Assembly: GCF_007896435.1 (NCBI RefSeq)
Contig: NZ_VCBL01000002.1
Coordinates: 124,001-188,000, forward strand
Direction: 5' to 3'
Origin: Rummeliibacillus suwonensis
GTDB taxonomy: Bacteria > Bacillota > Bacilli > Bacillales_A > Planococcaceae
DNA: 64,000 nucleotides
The position numbers and the translations under genes are program-made. How positions within the stretch are numbered: the stretch's first letter is position 1; the number at the start of each line of letters is the position of its first letter. The notes under the pieces are model-generated. The model had not been told where the DNA came from. It ran no database searches and saw nothing but the letters and a program-made list of their open reading frames with translations. Positions 35,584 through 45,073 of the stretch are shown here, in pieces.

Positions 35584-35772
35584 TTATTCGCTTTCTCCGG
35601 AGGGTTATTCGCTCTCTCCAGGAATTTATTTGCTTTCTCCGAAGATTTATTCGCTTTCTTCAGAGGCTTATTCGCTCTCTCCAAGGTTATTCGCTCTCTC
35701 CAGGGATTTATTTGCTTTCTCCGAAGATTTATTCGCTTTCTTCAGAGGGTTATTCGCTCTCTTCGGGTTTAA
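35584..35772. repeat. 21-bp-period array of TTATTCGC units
   Basis: TTATT(C/T)GC units start at 35584, 35605, 35626, 35647, 35668, 35687, 35708, 35729 and 35750. Every step is 21 bases except one of 19. The plus-strand frame gives a seven-residue repeat (YSLSPEG-like), but the 19-base step breaks the frame register and there is no ribosome binding site. It lies between the convergent MFS and galE genes. Confidence 0.85.
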
Positions 35773-35830
35773 CTTTCAACAATGCAAGAAAAAAGACCAC
35801 GAAAAAGGGTTGTTTTTCGTGACCAGCATG

Positions 35831-36850
35831 TTATTCGAAACCATTTGGATTGTTGGATTGCCATCGCCAGGAGTCTTTGCACATTCTTTCGATATCGAAT
35901 TGTGCTTTCCAGTGGAGTAGTTGTTCTGCCTTTGTTGTATCTGCATAGCAAACGGCGCTATCTCCGGGACGTCGATCGACGATTTGATAGGGAATTTTCT
36001 TTCCAGTGGCTTTTTCAAAAGCATGTACAAGTTCCAATACACTATGACCAGTACCTGTTCCTAGATTGAAGGCAGCGATTCCTTTGTGATCTGACAGATA
36101 CTCTAGTGCTTTTAAATGCCCTTTTGCGAGGTCGACCACGTGGATGTAGTCGCGTACCCCAGTACCGTCCGGTGTATCGTAATCATCGCCGAAAATAGAA
36201 AGTACTTGTCGTTTTCCAACGGCAACTTGCGTAATATAAGGCATTAAATTATTGGGAATACCTGATGGATTTTCTCCGATTTTACCACTTTCATGTGCAC
36301 CGATTGGATTGAAATAGCGTAATAATGCGATACGCCATTCAGGATCAGCATGAGCGATATCTTGTAACACTTGTTCAATCATTAATTTCGTTTGACCGTA
36401 TGGATTAATAGCGCTTAATGGATACGTTTCATCAATTGGAACTTTATCTGGTATGCCATAGACAGTTGCTGATGAGCTGAAAACGATTTTTTTCACCTGA
36501 TGCTGCTGCATACTTTGCAGTAACTTGATGGATCCTAACACATTATTTTCATAATAAGCAAGTGGATTTTCAACAGATTCTCCTACCGCTTTTAATCCAG
36601 CAAAATGAATGACACCATCGATTTCATAGTCAGTAAAAAGCTGATCAAGTGTTGACTTGTCTCGAATGTCTCCTTTGATGAAAGGAAACGTCTTGCCGGT
36701 AATCTCGTGTACTTTTTGAAGAGATATTTGACAACTATTGCTTAAATTGTCGAGTGCAATAATTTGAAAGCCAGCTTCTAACAATTCAATGCATGCATGC
36801 GATCCGATATATCCTGCTGCCCCTGTTACTAAAATTTGTTTACCATTCAA
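35831..36850 (-). CDS. galE: UDP-glucose 4-epimerase
   Basis: A 339-residue extended short-chain dehydrogenase that interconverts UDP-glucose and UDP-galactose. The start is taken as TTG at 36850 (GAGGGA 7 bases upstream), giving MNGKQILVTGAAGYIGSHAC with the NAD motif TGAAGYIGSH at about 9-18. The catalytic SSSATVYG and YGQTKLMIE (Tyr-x3-Lys) are present, and RYFNPIGAHESGKIGE and VRDYIHVVDLAKGH are GalE-specific. It is co-directional with the large transferase gene 117 bases upstream, so it may supply a sugar nucleotide for wall polymer decoration. Confidence 0.93.
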   Translation of the reverse strand: MNGKQILVTGAAGYIGSHACIELLEAGFQIIALDNLSNSCQISLQKVHEITGKTFPFIKGDIRDKSTLDQLFTDYEIDGVIHFAGLKAVGESVENPLAYYENNVLGSIKLLQSMQQHQVKKIVFSSSATVYGIPDKVPIDETYPLSAINPYGQTKLMIEQVLQDIAHADPEWRIALLRYFNPIGAHESGKIGENPSGIPNNLMPYITQVAVGKRQVLSIFGDDYDTPDGTGVRDYIHVVDLAKGHLKALEYLSDHKGIAAFNLGTGTGHSVLELVHAFEKATGKKIPYQIVDRRPGDSAVCYADTTKAEQLLHWKAQFDIERMCKDSWRWQSNNPNGFE

Positions 36851-36967
36851 AATAAATTCCCTCACTTTTCCGATAAGCTCAAGCCGTATGTTGGCGATAT
36901 AACCTTTATGGATGAACCCCCTAATGCTTACTATGCAAAATCTAAGTGCATAAGAATTGATGATGAA

Positions 36968-39109
36968 TTATTTCTTGAATACTTCTTGAACAATTTTCTC
37001 TGTAGCGTGTCCAGTTTCCCAACAGCATATTTTCTCATAAAATTCATCATATCTTTCTTTATAATCTTCTTCGATTTGATCGATATGTTGGATAGCATCA
37101 ATGACTTCATCAGTCGTTTTTAAGATTGGTCCTGGCATTTGATTTTCATAATCTAGGTAGAAACCACGCAATTGATCTCGGTATTTTTCCAAGTCATATG
37201 CATAATAAAGAATCGGTCTTCGCAAATTTGAATAGTCGAAAAACACGGAAGAATAATCAGTTATGAGGATATCTGAAATCAAATATAAATCTGCAATATC
37301 ATCATATTTTGACATATTAAAGACGAATCCTTCATAACCATCAATATTCAAGTTGTTCGCAATAAAATAATGCATACGAAGAATGATGACATAGTCATCC
37401 CCCAGTTTTTCACGTAGCTTTTGGAGATCTAATTTTAAATCAAACTTGTATTTACCAGCTTCGTAAAATTCATCATCTCGCCATGTCGGAGCATATAATA
37501 CCACTTTCTTATTTAATGGCATGTTCAATGATTTTTTTATTTTACTGATATAATCTTCGTTGTTATTTTGATACAGTGTATCGTTTCGTGGATAACCGTA
37601 TTCCAGCATTTTCTTATCAAATTTAAAGGCAGACTTGAAAATCTCAGATGAATACGGATTCGCTGCAATGAGATAATCCCATAGACGCGATTGTTGATAA
37701 AAATTCTTTTTGTATTTTGGATTTGCTGAATAGACTTCATCCATGTCAAAGACAAGTCGTTTTAACGGTGTACCATGCCATGTTTCGAGAAAGACATTAC
37801 CTTCTCTTTTTTTCAAATGGAGTGGTTGTCGCATATTACTGATCCAATATTTTGCTGTGGCTAAATGATAATAATAGGCAAGACTTAAGCGCTTAACTTG
37901 TTTCGCATTGCCAGGAAGCTTTCTACCTGTTTCATTGAAAACCCATACAAATTCGTAATCAGGATAATGTTCTACCATATATTCATAAATGGCCTTTGGA
38001 CTATCTGCGTACTGTTTACCCAAAAAACTAGCAAAGACAATTTTTTTATCATTAAGTGGCATTTTTATAAAGACGTCACGATAAATCTGACGATACAGCT
38101 TATTCAGGCTTGTTAAGGATTTTCTCGTATCTCTGCCGAAATGGTGAAAACCTAAAATGCGTGTATATTTTTTATATTGCCCTTTTTGTAAGGCACGTAA
38201 TTCACCACGAATCACTACATTTTGTTTTTTCACTTGTTTTTCTGACAACAACTTCATGACATTCGAAAGTTTATCAAAAGCCTCTTTCTTCTTATCTTCT
38301 TTCATTAATAAGATGAAATTGGAACGATATAATCGGATCAACTGTTTATCTAAATATTTGCAGATCTCTTCATTATTAGCATACTTATTTTTTAATCGGT
38401 CATAAATATTGGCAAAATCGTGAAGCAAGAGATCATAGCCGCGTTGAGATAATGATGGATTCGTAATCGGATCATTGCGTAGCCGATAAAAATAATATGA
38501 ATTCTTTCCCACTACAATTTTGTATTGCTGATAAATAGGCATTAAAAAAGAAAGCTCTGAATAGCTATCCACTTCCTCATCGAATTTTAAACGCAATGAT
38601 TGAATCAAATGAAGTGGAAAGAGCACACTTAATACTGTCATTCGCTTATAAAATCCGAAATCCGGTAGTAATCTTGTATGAAGCAAGTCTTCTTCTTTTT
38701 CCTGTTCTTTCAGTGATTCTTCAATCTCATCCATTTTATTGATTTTTACAATGTGACTAGTATAGATGATTTCGGATTCATCACCTTGCAGTAGAAGTAA
38801 ATATTCGATGGCTTTTTTATGAAGTAAATCATCGCTATCAACAAAATATACATAATCACCTTTTGCCTGTTCAATAGCTAGGTTACGACAATAGCCAACA
38901 CCCATTCTTTCACTGTTTGTGATACACTCTATTCTATTATCTTCAGCCACAAACTGATCGATAATTTTAGCTGATTGATCAGTGGAAGCATCATTAACCA
39001 CAATAATTTGTAAATTTTTATAGGTTTGATCTACTATGGATCGCAAACATTCTTTTAGGAATTCTTCAGTGTTGTAAACGGGTACAATTACACTTACACT
39101 TTTATTCAT
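36968..39109 (-). CDS. GT2 glycosyltransferase fused to CDP-glycerol glycerophosphotransferase
   Basis: A 713-residue bifunctional wall-polymer enzyme. The N-terminal GT-A domain (about 1-250) has VSVIVPVYNTEEFLKECLRSI and the metal-binding DSDD in YVYFVDSDDLL. The C-terminal TagF/TagB-like domain (about 340-710) has FLETWHGTPLKRL, YGYPRNDTL, VVLYAPTWRDDEFY, ILRMHYF and ILITDYSSVFFDY. The second half adds glycerol phosphate from CDP-glycerol, and the first probably adds a sugar. The ribosome binding site is weak. It is divergent from tagB and near tagD (CDP-glycerol supply), which supports a teichoic acid role at the inner membrane face. Confidence 0.88.
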   Translation of the reverse strand: MNKSVSVIVPVYNTEEFLKECLRSIVDQTYKNLQIIVVNDASTDQSAKIIDQFVAEDNRIECITNSERMGVGYCRNLAIEQAKGDYVYFVDSDDLLHKKAIEYLLLLQGDESEIIYTSHIVKINKMDEIEESLKEQEKEEDLLHTRLLPDFGFYKRMTVLSVLFPLHLIQSLRLKFDEEVDSYSELSFLMPIYQQYKIVVGKNSYYFYRLRNDPITNPSLSQRGYDLLLHDFANIYDRLKNKYANNEEICKYLDKQLIRLYRSNFILLMKEDKKKEAFDKLSNVMKLLSEKQVKKQNVVIRGELRALQKGQYKKYTRILGFHHFGRDTRKSLTSLNKLYRQIYRDVFIKMPLNDKKIVFASFLGKQYADSPKAIYEYMVEHYPDYEFVWVFNETGRKLPGNAKQVKRLSLAYYYHLATAKYWISNMRQPLHLKKREGNVFLETWHGTPLKRLVFDMDEVYSANPKYKKNFYQQSRLWDYLIAANPYSSEIFKSAFKFDKKMLEYGYPRNDTLYQNNNEDYISKIKKSLNMPLNKKVVLYAPTWRDDEFYEAGKYKFDLKLDLQKLREKLGDDYVIILRMHYFIANNLNIDGYEGFVFNMSKYDDIADLYLISDILITDYSSVFFDYSNLRRPILYYAYDLEKYRDQLRGFYLDYENQMPGPILKTTDEVIDAIQHIDQIEEDYKERYDEFYEKICCWETGHATEKIVQEVFKK

Positions 39110-39393
39110 TTATCTGGGACACCCCTTTTTACTTGATGCATTTAATTCCATAAGTTATATTTCCCTCTTCAACCAAAGACCAAACGCCTATTCTAATAAA
39201 ATTTTGATTTTAGAAGATAGGGAAAAATATTAAATATCGAAAAAAAGTCATGGATCGGCTAAAGTGCCAGCTTATTTGTCTCATTTAATTATCTCATTCA
39301 TAAATTAGATTTTGATGAGAAAATATGATAATTTTGTAGGCAAAAAATTATTGTGCTAAAGGAATTAAATTACTTCCAAAAATTTTCTGTTTA

Positions 39394-39529
39394 ATAAAGT
39401 GGAACTTCCCACAGTAAGGATTTTCCCCATTCTTTATAGTTGAACCAAACTGTGATCCCACAGTTATCTCCCCCTACTTGTGACCCACGTCTTGAAGTAT
39501 ACTTATACTACCCGTTAATGCAGGACAAA
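39394..39529 (+). repeat. Family A element, degenerate copy A9
   Basis: ATAAAGTGGAACTTCCC at the left, CCCGTTAATGCAGGACAAA at the right, with a decayed interior. It lies in the divergent region between the transferase gene and tagB. The bases 39110-39393 otherwise show no feature. Confidence 0.65.
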
Positions 39530-39632
39530 ATATGCCATCATTCGACATGCATTTAATTTCTTTTAGAAAATGAATGGCAAAATATGATATAATCTGTAGC
39601 TATAGATGAAAATTTCTAGATTGGGTGAATGA

Positions 39633-40793
39633 ATGAGAAAAGAATGGTTAATAGGACTATTTTTATTACTTAATAGATGCGTTTTTTCGATGTTCAATTT
39701 ATTTCCTTTGAAGAAAAAAATCGTTTTTCTTTGTGATTTTGGTGATAATGCAAGCTTTGTCATAGAGGAACTTGTCAATAGAGGCTTTAAAGAAATTGTT
39801 GTATTGCGGACCGGCAAATGTAAGAAAAGTTTTATAACATCTGGTGCACGTACTGTGTTGTCGTTTAAAATAACCCATTTGCTTGACTATATAAAGGGTC
39901 TTTATCATCTGGCAACAGCTGAGACCATTTTAGTGGATAACTATTTTGCTATACTCAGCGTCACGAATTTCCGTCCAGGTGTTGAATGTATACAGCTATG
40001 GCATGCAGCAGGTGCAGTGAAAAAGTTTGGGCTGAAAGATCCAAATGTCATTTTCCGTTCCCCTGCTGCTATTCGCCGTTTTAAACGTGTTTACAGTCGG
40101 ATGAATAAAGTAGTCGTCGGCTCGGATGAAATGGTAACCATTTTCAAAGCGGCTTTTGAAATGCAAGACCATCAATTTTTGCGATTGGGAATCCCGCGTA
40201 CAGATTTCTTTTATAATCCCTCTGCAATGGAAACGGCAAAACGTGAAATGCTTGCAAAATACCCGATGCTTAATGGCAAAAAAGTTATTTTATATGCCCC
40301 TACTTTCCGTGATCAACAGCTTGATGAACAAAGCATCCCTCTAGATTTTGAGGATATTATCGAACAACTTGGTGAAAACTATATAATGATGATTAAACTG
40401 CATCCAGTTGTCGCACGAAATATAGGGAACTTTAGCCATCCATTAATCGTCTCAGTAGAAAATGATGTGGATGTCAATAAACTATTATGTGTAACGGATT
40501 ATATCATTAGTGATTATTCTTCGATACCATTTGAATTTTCACTATTAGGGAAACCACAAATTTTTTATCCGTATGATTTAGACAAATACGAAATGGAACG
40601 AGGCTTTTGGACCGCCTATGACCAGTTGGTCCCTGGACCTGTAGTATCAACAGATGATGAACTTGTATTCGTATTGCAAAAAAATGAATTTGACATGGAT
40701 CGAATCCAAGCATTTTCTACAACATGGAATGCATTTTCTGATGGTCATGCAAGTAGCAAGTTAGTCGATTATTTATTGAACAGGCAAAAATAA
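39633..40793 (+). CDS. tagB: CDP-glycerol glycerophosphotransferase family protein (TagB-like)
   Basis: A 386-residue peripheral enzyme of the TagB/TarB/TagF superfamily. Motifs: CIQLWHAAGAVKKFGLKD (about residues 123-140), RLGIPRTDFFYN, KVILYAPTFRDQQL, MIKLHPVV and YIISDYSSIPFEFSLLGKP. The size matches TagB, the primase that adds the first glycerol phosphate to the lipid-linked disaccharide. The ribosome binding site is weak. Its TAA stop (40791-40793) is part of the ATAAA at the left edge of a family A element. tagD follows, in the same direction, after that element. Confidence 0.85.
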   Translation: MRKEWLIGLFLLLNRCVFSMFNLFPLKKKIVFLCDFGDNASFVIEELVNRGFKEIVVLRTGKCKKSFITSGARTVLSFKITHLLDYIKGLYHLATAETILVDNYFAILSVTNFRPGVECIQLWHAAGAVKKFGLKDPNVIFRSPAAIRRFKRVYSRMNKVVVGSDEMVTIFKAAFEMQDHQFLRLGIPRTDFFYNPSAMETAKREMLAKYPMLNGKKVILYAPTFRDQQLDEQSIPLDFEDIIEQLGENYIMMIKLHPVVARNIGNFSHPLIVSVENDVDVNKLLCVTDYIISDYSSIPFEFSLLGKPQIFYPYDLDKYEMERGFWTAYDQLVPGPVVSTDDELVFVLQKNEFDMDRIQAFSTTWNAFSDGHASSKLVDYLLNRQK

Positions 40794-41006
40794 AGTGAAA
40801 CTTTAATCAGTAGGGGTTTTCCTCATCCCCCACTGAAGTAGAGGAACTCAGGTTAAAAGCGCCACGTCCTGTGGCAACACCTGAGTGACCAACATCTTGC
40901 CCGCCCAAACCAACCGGGCGCATGTAGCAGTTGATTTCCCACCTAACTTCTTTACTTTCGCTGAATTTTGAGGTGGGAGTCTTACTGCCCGTTAATGCGG
41001 GATAAA
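40790..41006 (+). mobile_element. Family A (bcr1-like) element, long form, copy A10
   Basis: 217 bp, ATAAA at 40790-40794 and 41002-41006. Module stem ACTCAGGT (40846-40853) / ACCTGAGT (40879-40886). The element separates tagB from tagD. Its antisense reading frame (C-terminus of the TTTATCCCGC type) is not a gene. Confidence 0.88.
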
Positions 41007-41083
41007 GAAGCCATTTCAAGAGTTCTTTTATTTTCGAATAAAGTGTAATATAATACGCATTAGTATATCTATGGAGGCACATT

Positions 41084-41473
41084 ATGAAAAAAGTAATTAC
41101 GTATGGTACGTTCGATTTGCTGCATGTTGGTCATGTCAATATTCTTCGACGTGCCAAAGCACTTGGCGACTACTTAGTCGTAGCTATTTCATCTGATGAA
41201 TTCAATGCATTAAAAGGCAAAAAGGCTTATTATAGTTATGAAGATCGTAAAACGATTCTCGAAGCCATTAAATATGTAGATGAAGTAATTCCTGAAAACA
41301 CTTGGGAACAAAAAATCCAAGATGTAAAGGAACACAACATTGATACTTTTGTAATGGGACATGACTGGGAAGGAAAATTCGATTTTCTAAAAGATTATTG
41401 TGAAGTCATCTATCTACCACGTACTGAAGGTATTTCAACAACAAAGATTAAGAAAGATTTAATGGCAAAATAG
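41084..41473 (+). CDS. tagD: Glycerol-3-phosphate cytidylyltransferase
   Basis: A 129-residue enzyme making CDP-glycerol from CTP and sn-glycerol 3-phosphate, the donor for teichoic acid synthesis. The HxGH motif is in TYGTFDLLHVGHVNIL (His14, His17) and the second nucleotide-binding motif is RTEGISTTKIK. The length equals B. subtilis TagD. GGAGG sits 7 bases before the ATG. A strong terminator follows. Its product feeds tagB and the GT2-TagF fusion in the same region. Confidence 0.95.
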   Translation: MKKVITYGTFDLLHVGHVNILRRAKALGDYLVVAISSDEFNALKGKKAYYSYEDRKTILEAIKYVDEVIPENTWEQKIQDVKEHNIDTFVMGHDWEGKFDFLKDYCEVIYLPRTEGISTTKIKKDLMAK

Positions 41474-41504
41474 ATTTTTCTTTTCAAAATATTTTCCACT
41501 CATG

Positions 41505-41551
41505 AAGCTCTTTATGTTGAATCCATAGTGTTCAACGAAGAGCTTTTTTAT
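41505..41551 (+). terminator. Intrinsic terminator of tagD
   Basis: AAGCTCTT..GTTGAA / TTCAAC..AAGAGCTT extended stem followed by TTTTTATTT. Confidence 0.88.
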
Positions 41552-41786
41552 TTATAGCTTTGTTGAGAATAAAGGAAAAATATTGTGGGGTTTCTGTATT
41601 CCTTAATGTTTGTTAGGAGGAACAATTGTTTTTTACAGATAGTTGATCATCTCTTATCCTCTGCTTACTATTTAAACCTTGTTATGGGTGCTTGCTGATT
41701 TTGTTCACAAGAATCAGCATTAAATCTCTATATCATTCTTATATCCTCGTTCAGCAACTGTCTATGAAACAATTCAACTACCAGCT

Positions 41787-41833
41787 AAAAGCCCCAATTC
41801 AGTAGCAGCATAAGCTACGAATTGGGGCTTTTA
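41787..41833 (-). terminator. Intrinsic terminator of patA
   Basis: AAAAGCCCCAATTC / GAATTGGGGCTTTT with an inner GTAGC / GCTAC stem, 16 bases downstream of the patA stop on the minus strand. It is bidirectional in appearance. The stretch 41552-41786 shows no other feature. Confidence 0.9.
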
Positions 41834-41848
41834 AAGTTGGTCAAAATT

Positions 41849-43009
41849 TTATAATGTTTGGATAAACGCTTCCAAACGATCCATACCTTCTCTTAGTTCT
41901 TCATCTGAATATGCATAAGTAATACGGAGATACCCTTCGCCATAAGGTGTGAAGACAGAGCCTGGAATAACCCCAACGCCACCCTCTTGTCTTTTCATCA
42001 AACGAAGTGCAAATTCTTCGGATGTGAGACCAAATTTTTTGATGGATGGGAAGATATAAAAGGCACCATTCGGTTTTTTTACTTCAATGCCCATTTTAGT
42101 AAGACGGTCAAAAACATAATCTCGACGTCTAATATAGCTTTTGTTCATCTCTTGTGGTGTATCCTTACAGCCGGTTAATGCTGCAATTGCCGCATATTGG
42201 CTAGGAAGTGCCGCACAGATGGCATTGAATGAATGAATTTTTGTCACTTCACTTATCAATCTTGCATTTGCCATTAAAAAACCGATACGCCAGCCAGTCA
42301 TAGAATGTGATTTAGATAGCCCATGAATGAGGAATAAACGATCTTTTAGTTCTGGATAATATCCAAATGATCGATGTTCCCCAACAAATGTATTTTCGCT
42401 ATAAATCTCATCTGAAATAATATAAAGCTCTTGATCTTTTAAAACATCTGCTAGAGCATCCATTTGCTCATGAGAAATCGTTGCACCAGTCGGATTGGAC
42501 GGGAAGTTAAATAAAACCGCTTTCGTTTTTGGTGTAATTAATGTTGCTAAGCGTTCAGCAGATGGCTGAAAGTTCGTATCCGTTGTATCTAAGTAAACAG
42601 ATTTTGCCCCACAATATGTAATAATGGGTTCATATCCTGAATAAATGGGTGCTGGTAAAATAATTTCATCTCCGGGTTCCAAGATGGTACGAAAAACAGA
42701 GTCAATGGCTTGAGTTGCTCCATTTGTTACAACAATCTCATTTTCCGGTTTGTAATGACAATTATATTTTTCTTCGAAGAAGGCGGCCGCGGCTTTACGT
42801 AGTTCAAATATACCTGAATTTGCAGAATATGTTGTTAAGTTATTTTCAATTGCTTGAATTCCTGCTTGTTTTGCTAATTCGGGTGCTGGAAAATCTGGTT
42901 GACCAATTGTTAAGTTAATCGCATCTGGATAATTAACCAATTGATTTGAAAATTTTCGAATTCCAGGTAAACCTAGTTCGGCCATGCGTGGGTTCATAGA
43001 TAAAGACAT
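41849..43009 (-). CDS. patA: Aminotransferase A (class I PLP enzyme)
   Basis: A 386-residue class I aminotransferase of the PatA type, which acts on aromatic or N-acetyl-diaminopimelate-like substrates. Family opening: NPRMAELGLPGIRKFSNQL..INLTIGQPDFPAPE. The PLP-binding lysine is in HGLSKSHSMTGWRIGF (about residue 234), with FNFPSNPTGA and SDEIYSENTF before it, and the arginine in YLRITYAYS near the end. The length equals B. subtilis PatA (about 390). It is monocistronic, with its own terminator. Confidence 0.9.
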   Translation of the reverse strand: MSLSMNPRMAELGLPGIRKFSNQLVNYPDAINLTIGQPDFPAPELAKQAGIQAIENNLTTYSANSGIFELRKAAAAFFEEKYNCHYKPENEIVVTNGATQAIDSVFRTILEPGDEIILPAPIYSGYEPIITYCGAKSVYLDTTDTNFQPSAERLATLITPKTKAVLFNFPSNPTGATISHEQMDALADVLKDQELYIISDEIYSENTFVGEHRSFGYYPELKDRLFLIHGLSKSHSMTGWRIGFLMANARLISEVTKIHSFNAICAALPSQYAAIAALTGCKDTPQEMNKSYIRRRDYVFDRLTKMGIEVKKPNGAFYIFPSIKKFGLTSEEFALRLMKRQEGGVGVIPGSVFTPYGEGYLRITYAYSDEELREGMDRLEAFIQTL

Positions 43010-43495
43010 ATGAAAAATCCTTCTTTCGTTTGTTTAAATTTAGTCATTGTATATATTATACTCACAAATCAGAAAAATGAAATATTTTATTACTTATTTT
43101 TTTACTTTTTTCAGCATAAGTTACTGAAATATGACCTCGGCAGAAAAAATAGACATTAAAATAGAGGAGATTTTATCTTTCTTTAAACTTTTTATTTTGA
43201 ATCAAGTAGTTTTTAAATATTTATTCGAAATAAGAGAGGGGTACACACCCTTTCCTTCTCAAAAAATTGTGCATGCGTAAATAACAAAATTTCTTTTTGT
43301 CCAAAGAGAGTTTATGCTATAGTGAACTTGTCCATTGCGAAGAACTTATGTTTTTTCTCATTCATAGGGTAATGATGCAATTTGGTGAGAAGTCACTTTC
43401 AGGAACTTATTCACACATGTGATCGTCGCAACTTTATGGGATTCTCATGAGGTTGCTTTTTTAATGGATTGAGCGTAATAATCTACCCAATAATC
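43010..43495. other. Intergenic region upstream of patA
   Basis: Nearly 500 bases, AT-rich, holding the patA promoter region at its left. I see no gene or known element before the degenerate family A copy at 43496. Confidence 0.4.
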
Positions 43496-43650
43496 ACAAA
43501 GTGAAATGAAACTTCACACAGTGGGGTTTTTTCACCTCCACCGAGTATTAGGTGAACCAATCGAGATTTTATTGGTAGTTGTTCAAATCCTCTTACTTTT
43601 ACTGATTATTTGATTTTCAGAATGGGGGATCCCTGTTTATGCGTAATAAA
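43496..43650 (+). repeat. Family A element, degenerate copy A11
   Basis: 155 bases between ACAAA (43496-43500) and ATAAA (43646-43650). The left hairpin CAGTGGGG is recognisable and the right arm has decayed (ATGGGGGATCCC). Confidence 0.6.
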
Positions 43651-43794
43651 GTGTTCAAACTTTTGAATCAACCTATATATGAAGAGATTGAGGTGATTCG
43701 TAATCTTTCTTCCTATGGTAGATTCACTCGAAATAACAATTGTAAGCGAAGTTTTCACAAAAAGTTTTCGACAAATTTTTCTTAATTCTTAAAC

Positions 43795-43894
43795 TGTGGA
43801 TAAGTTTATGCACAATTTCCACACTCTTTTAAATGTATTTAGATGTTTATACACACAGGTTAATCACAGGTTATCCACTGCTCTTTGTGGATAA
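43795..43894. promoter_or_regulatory. Cluster of DnaA boxes upstream of sda
   Basis: Four sites match TTATNCACA: 43795-43803 (TGTGGATAA, minus), 43806-43814 (TTATGCACA), 43847-43855 (TTATACACA) and 43886-43894 (TGTGGATAA, minus). A fifth, TTATCCACT at 43871-43879, has one change. All lie within 100 bases, 117-216 bases upstream of the sda start. In B. subtilis DnaA activates sda through such boxes. Confidence 0.85.
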
Positions 43895-44010
43895 ATGGTA
43901 GGTTGTCTACCATCCAACAATTTGGTAAATTAAGTGTACAAACTTAGCAACTATTAATATATTCTTCCACTTCATATATTATACGTTCATTTTTGGAGGT
44001 GAAAATACAA

Positions 44011-44220
44011 TTGGATACATTATCAGATGAATTACTGATTGAAGCATACAATGATGCAAAAGCGTATCATTTAAATGCTGATTTCATTCATTTGTTAAAA
44101 AGCGAAATTCTTCGCCGCATTATCACAAAAATGCTAGCAGAATCAAAAACAATTGACATAACATATATCAAATCCTGTATTGATTCTAACGAAGTCAATG
44201 AATATTTGAATCTTGCTTAA
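44011..44220 (+). CDS. sda: Sporulation histidine kinase inhibitor Sda, C-terminally extended
   Basis: A 69-residue protein that starts at TTG 44011, 8 bases after GGAGGTGA. The in-frame TTG at 43993 overlaps that site and is rejected. Residues 4-36 (LSDELLIEAYNDAKAYHLN, then ADFIHLLKSEILRR) align closely with B. subtilis Sda, the helical hairpin that binds KinA/KinB and blocks phosphorelay when replication is perturbed. B. subtilis Sda is about 46-52 residues and stops soon after this point; here about 30 residues follow (IITKMLAESKTIDITYIKSC and more). The DnaA-box cluster upstream matches the known control of sda by DnaA. Confidence is high for identity and low for the role of the extension. 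Confidence 0.88.
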   Translation: MDTLSDELLIEAYNDAKAYHLNADFIHLLKSEILRRIITKMLAESKTIDITYIKSCIDSNEVNEYLNLA

Positions 44221-44365
44221 AAGATTGTTCGCTTATAAAATGATATATGTTAATAGGGTGATTATGAAAACAATTTTTTCAAATTCTGTTATCTTTTTCT
44301 GTAAAATATTGCTTTATTTTGTCTATTTAAGGATGTTACGTCTTTAAAAGTTTATATAGATAGTA

Positions 44366-45073
44366 TTATTTTTCTGCATAGCCTTCCTTTATCGGCAAAT
44401 AAAGGAAAGCTTTTTTATACTCAGCATAATGCACAATTGGTTGTTGCACTTGTACTTGGCACATTAAAAATGGAACCATCGTATTTTCATGAACAATACC
44501 ATGAGCACGCTGTAAAATCCATGGTGTATGTTCATTATATTGTTGGATTAACATTCCCATCGCTTTTGTCCATAAATAATGTCGTTCTGTCAGCCAAAAA
44601 TCTAATGGTGTTTTCATAATAGGCTCAGATGTGGGCTTTACAGATGCGATCAATATCTCTGGAGCTTGACCATCTTGTTCCCTTCTATTTTGAAATGTTA
44701 AAATGTTATGATTTCTCTTTTCATATATATTCGCATATTGAAAGGGTAAAATACCTCCTATCCCTGCAAACTTAGCAACTAGCACCTGATTGACATCTAA
44801 ATTAAAAAAATAAACACCTGATTTTTCCTTAAATTTCACATAGGTTCGCACATTTAATTCTAAAAAAGAGCTGATACGCGGTATCGCCGGCATAAATCTC
44901 ACTCTCATTTCCTTCATCTGAAAATAGACAATACTTAACCAAGCCGCTCCATCAAACGTATCAATCTCCAATTCTTTTGGTACATATTGACGTATATCCT
45001 CCGGTCCAATCGGCCAGTGGAGAAAACATACATCATGCCACTCTTGTGTCATCACCCATGGTAACCTACTCAT
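44366..45073 (-). CDS. yqjF: YqjF family protein (DUF2071)
   Basis: A 235-residue member of the DUF2071/YqjF family with unknown function. Recognisable stretches: WHDVCFLHWPIGPEDIRQYVPKELEIDTFDGAAWLSIVYF, ISSFLELNVRTYVKFKEKSGVYFFNLD, and LDFWLTERHYLWTK. The length is as expected (about 240). AAAGGGG lies upstream of the ATG. No neighbour is close, and there is no signal or membrane segment. Confidence 0.88.
   Translation of the reverse strand: MSRLPWVMTQEWHDVCFLHWPIGPEDIRQYVPKELEIDTFDGAAWLSIVYFQMKEMRVRFMPAIPRISSFLELNVRTYVKFKEKSGVYFFNLDVNQVLVAKFAGIGGILPFQYANIYEKRNHNILTFQNRREQDGQAPEILIASVKPTSEPIMKTPLDFWLTERHYLWTKAMGMLIQQYNEHTPWILQRAHGIVHENTMVPFLMCQVQVQQPIVHYAEYKKAFLYLPIKEGYAEK

Noticed and set aside
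35573-35920. Plus-strand reading frame of 115 residues with YSLSP-type repeats
   Set aside because: Translation of the 21-bp array, running on into the antisense of galE. The 19-base step changes register, and no start signal is present.
40807-41082. Minus-strand reading frame of 91 residues between tagB and tagD
   Set aside because: It is the antisense of the family A element A10. The same peptide appears wherever the element occurs in that orientation.
43741-43757. cre site (CcpA operator) in the sda upstream region
   Set aside because: TGTAAGCGAAGTTTTCA is three bases too long for the 14-base cre consensus.
43795-43894. DnaA-box cluster as a chromosomal origin (oriC)
   Set aside because: No dnaA, dnaN, rpmH or AT-rich DUE arrangement nearby; the next gene is sda, for which DnaA control is already known.
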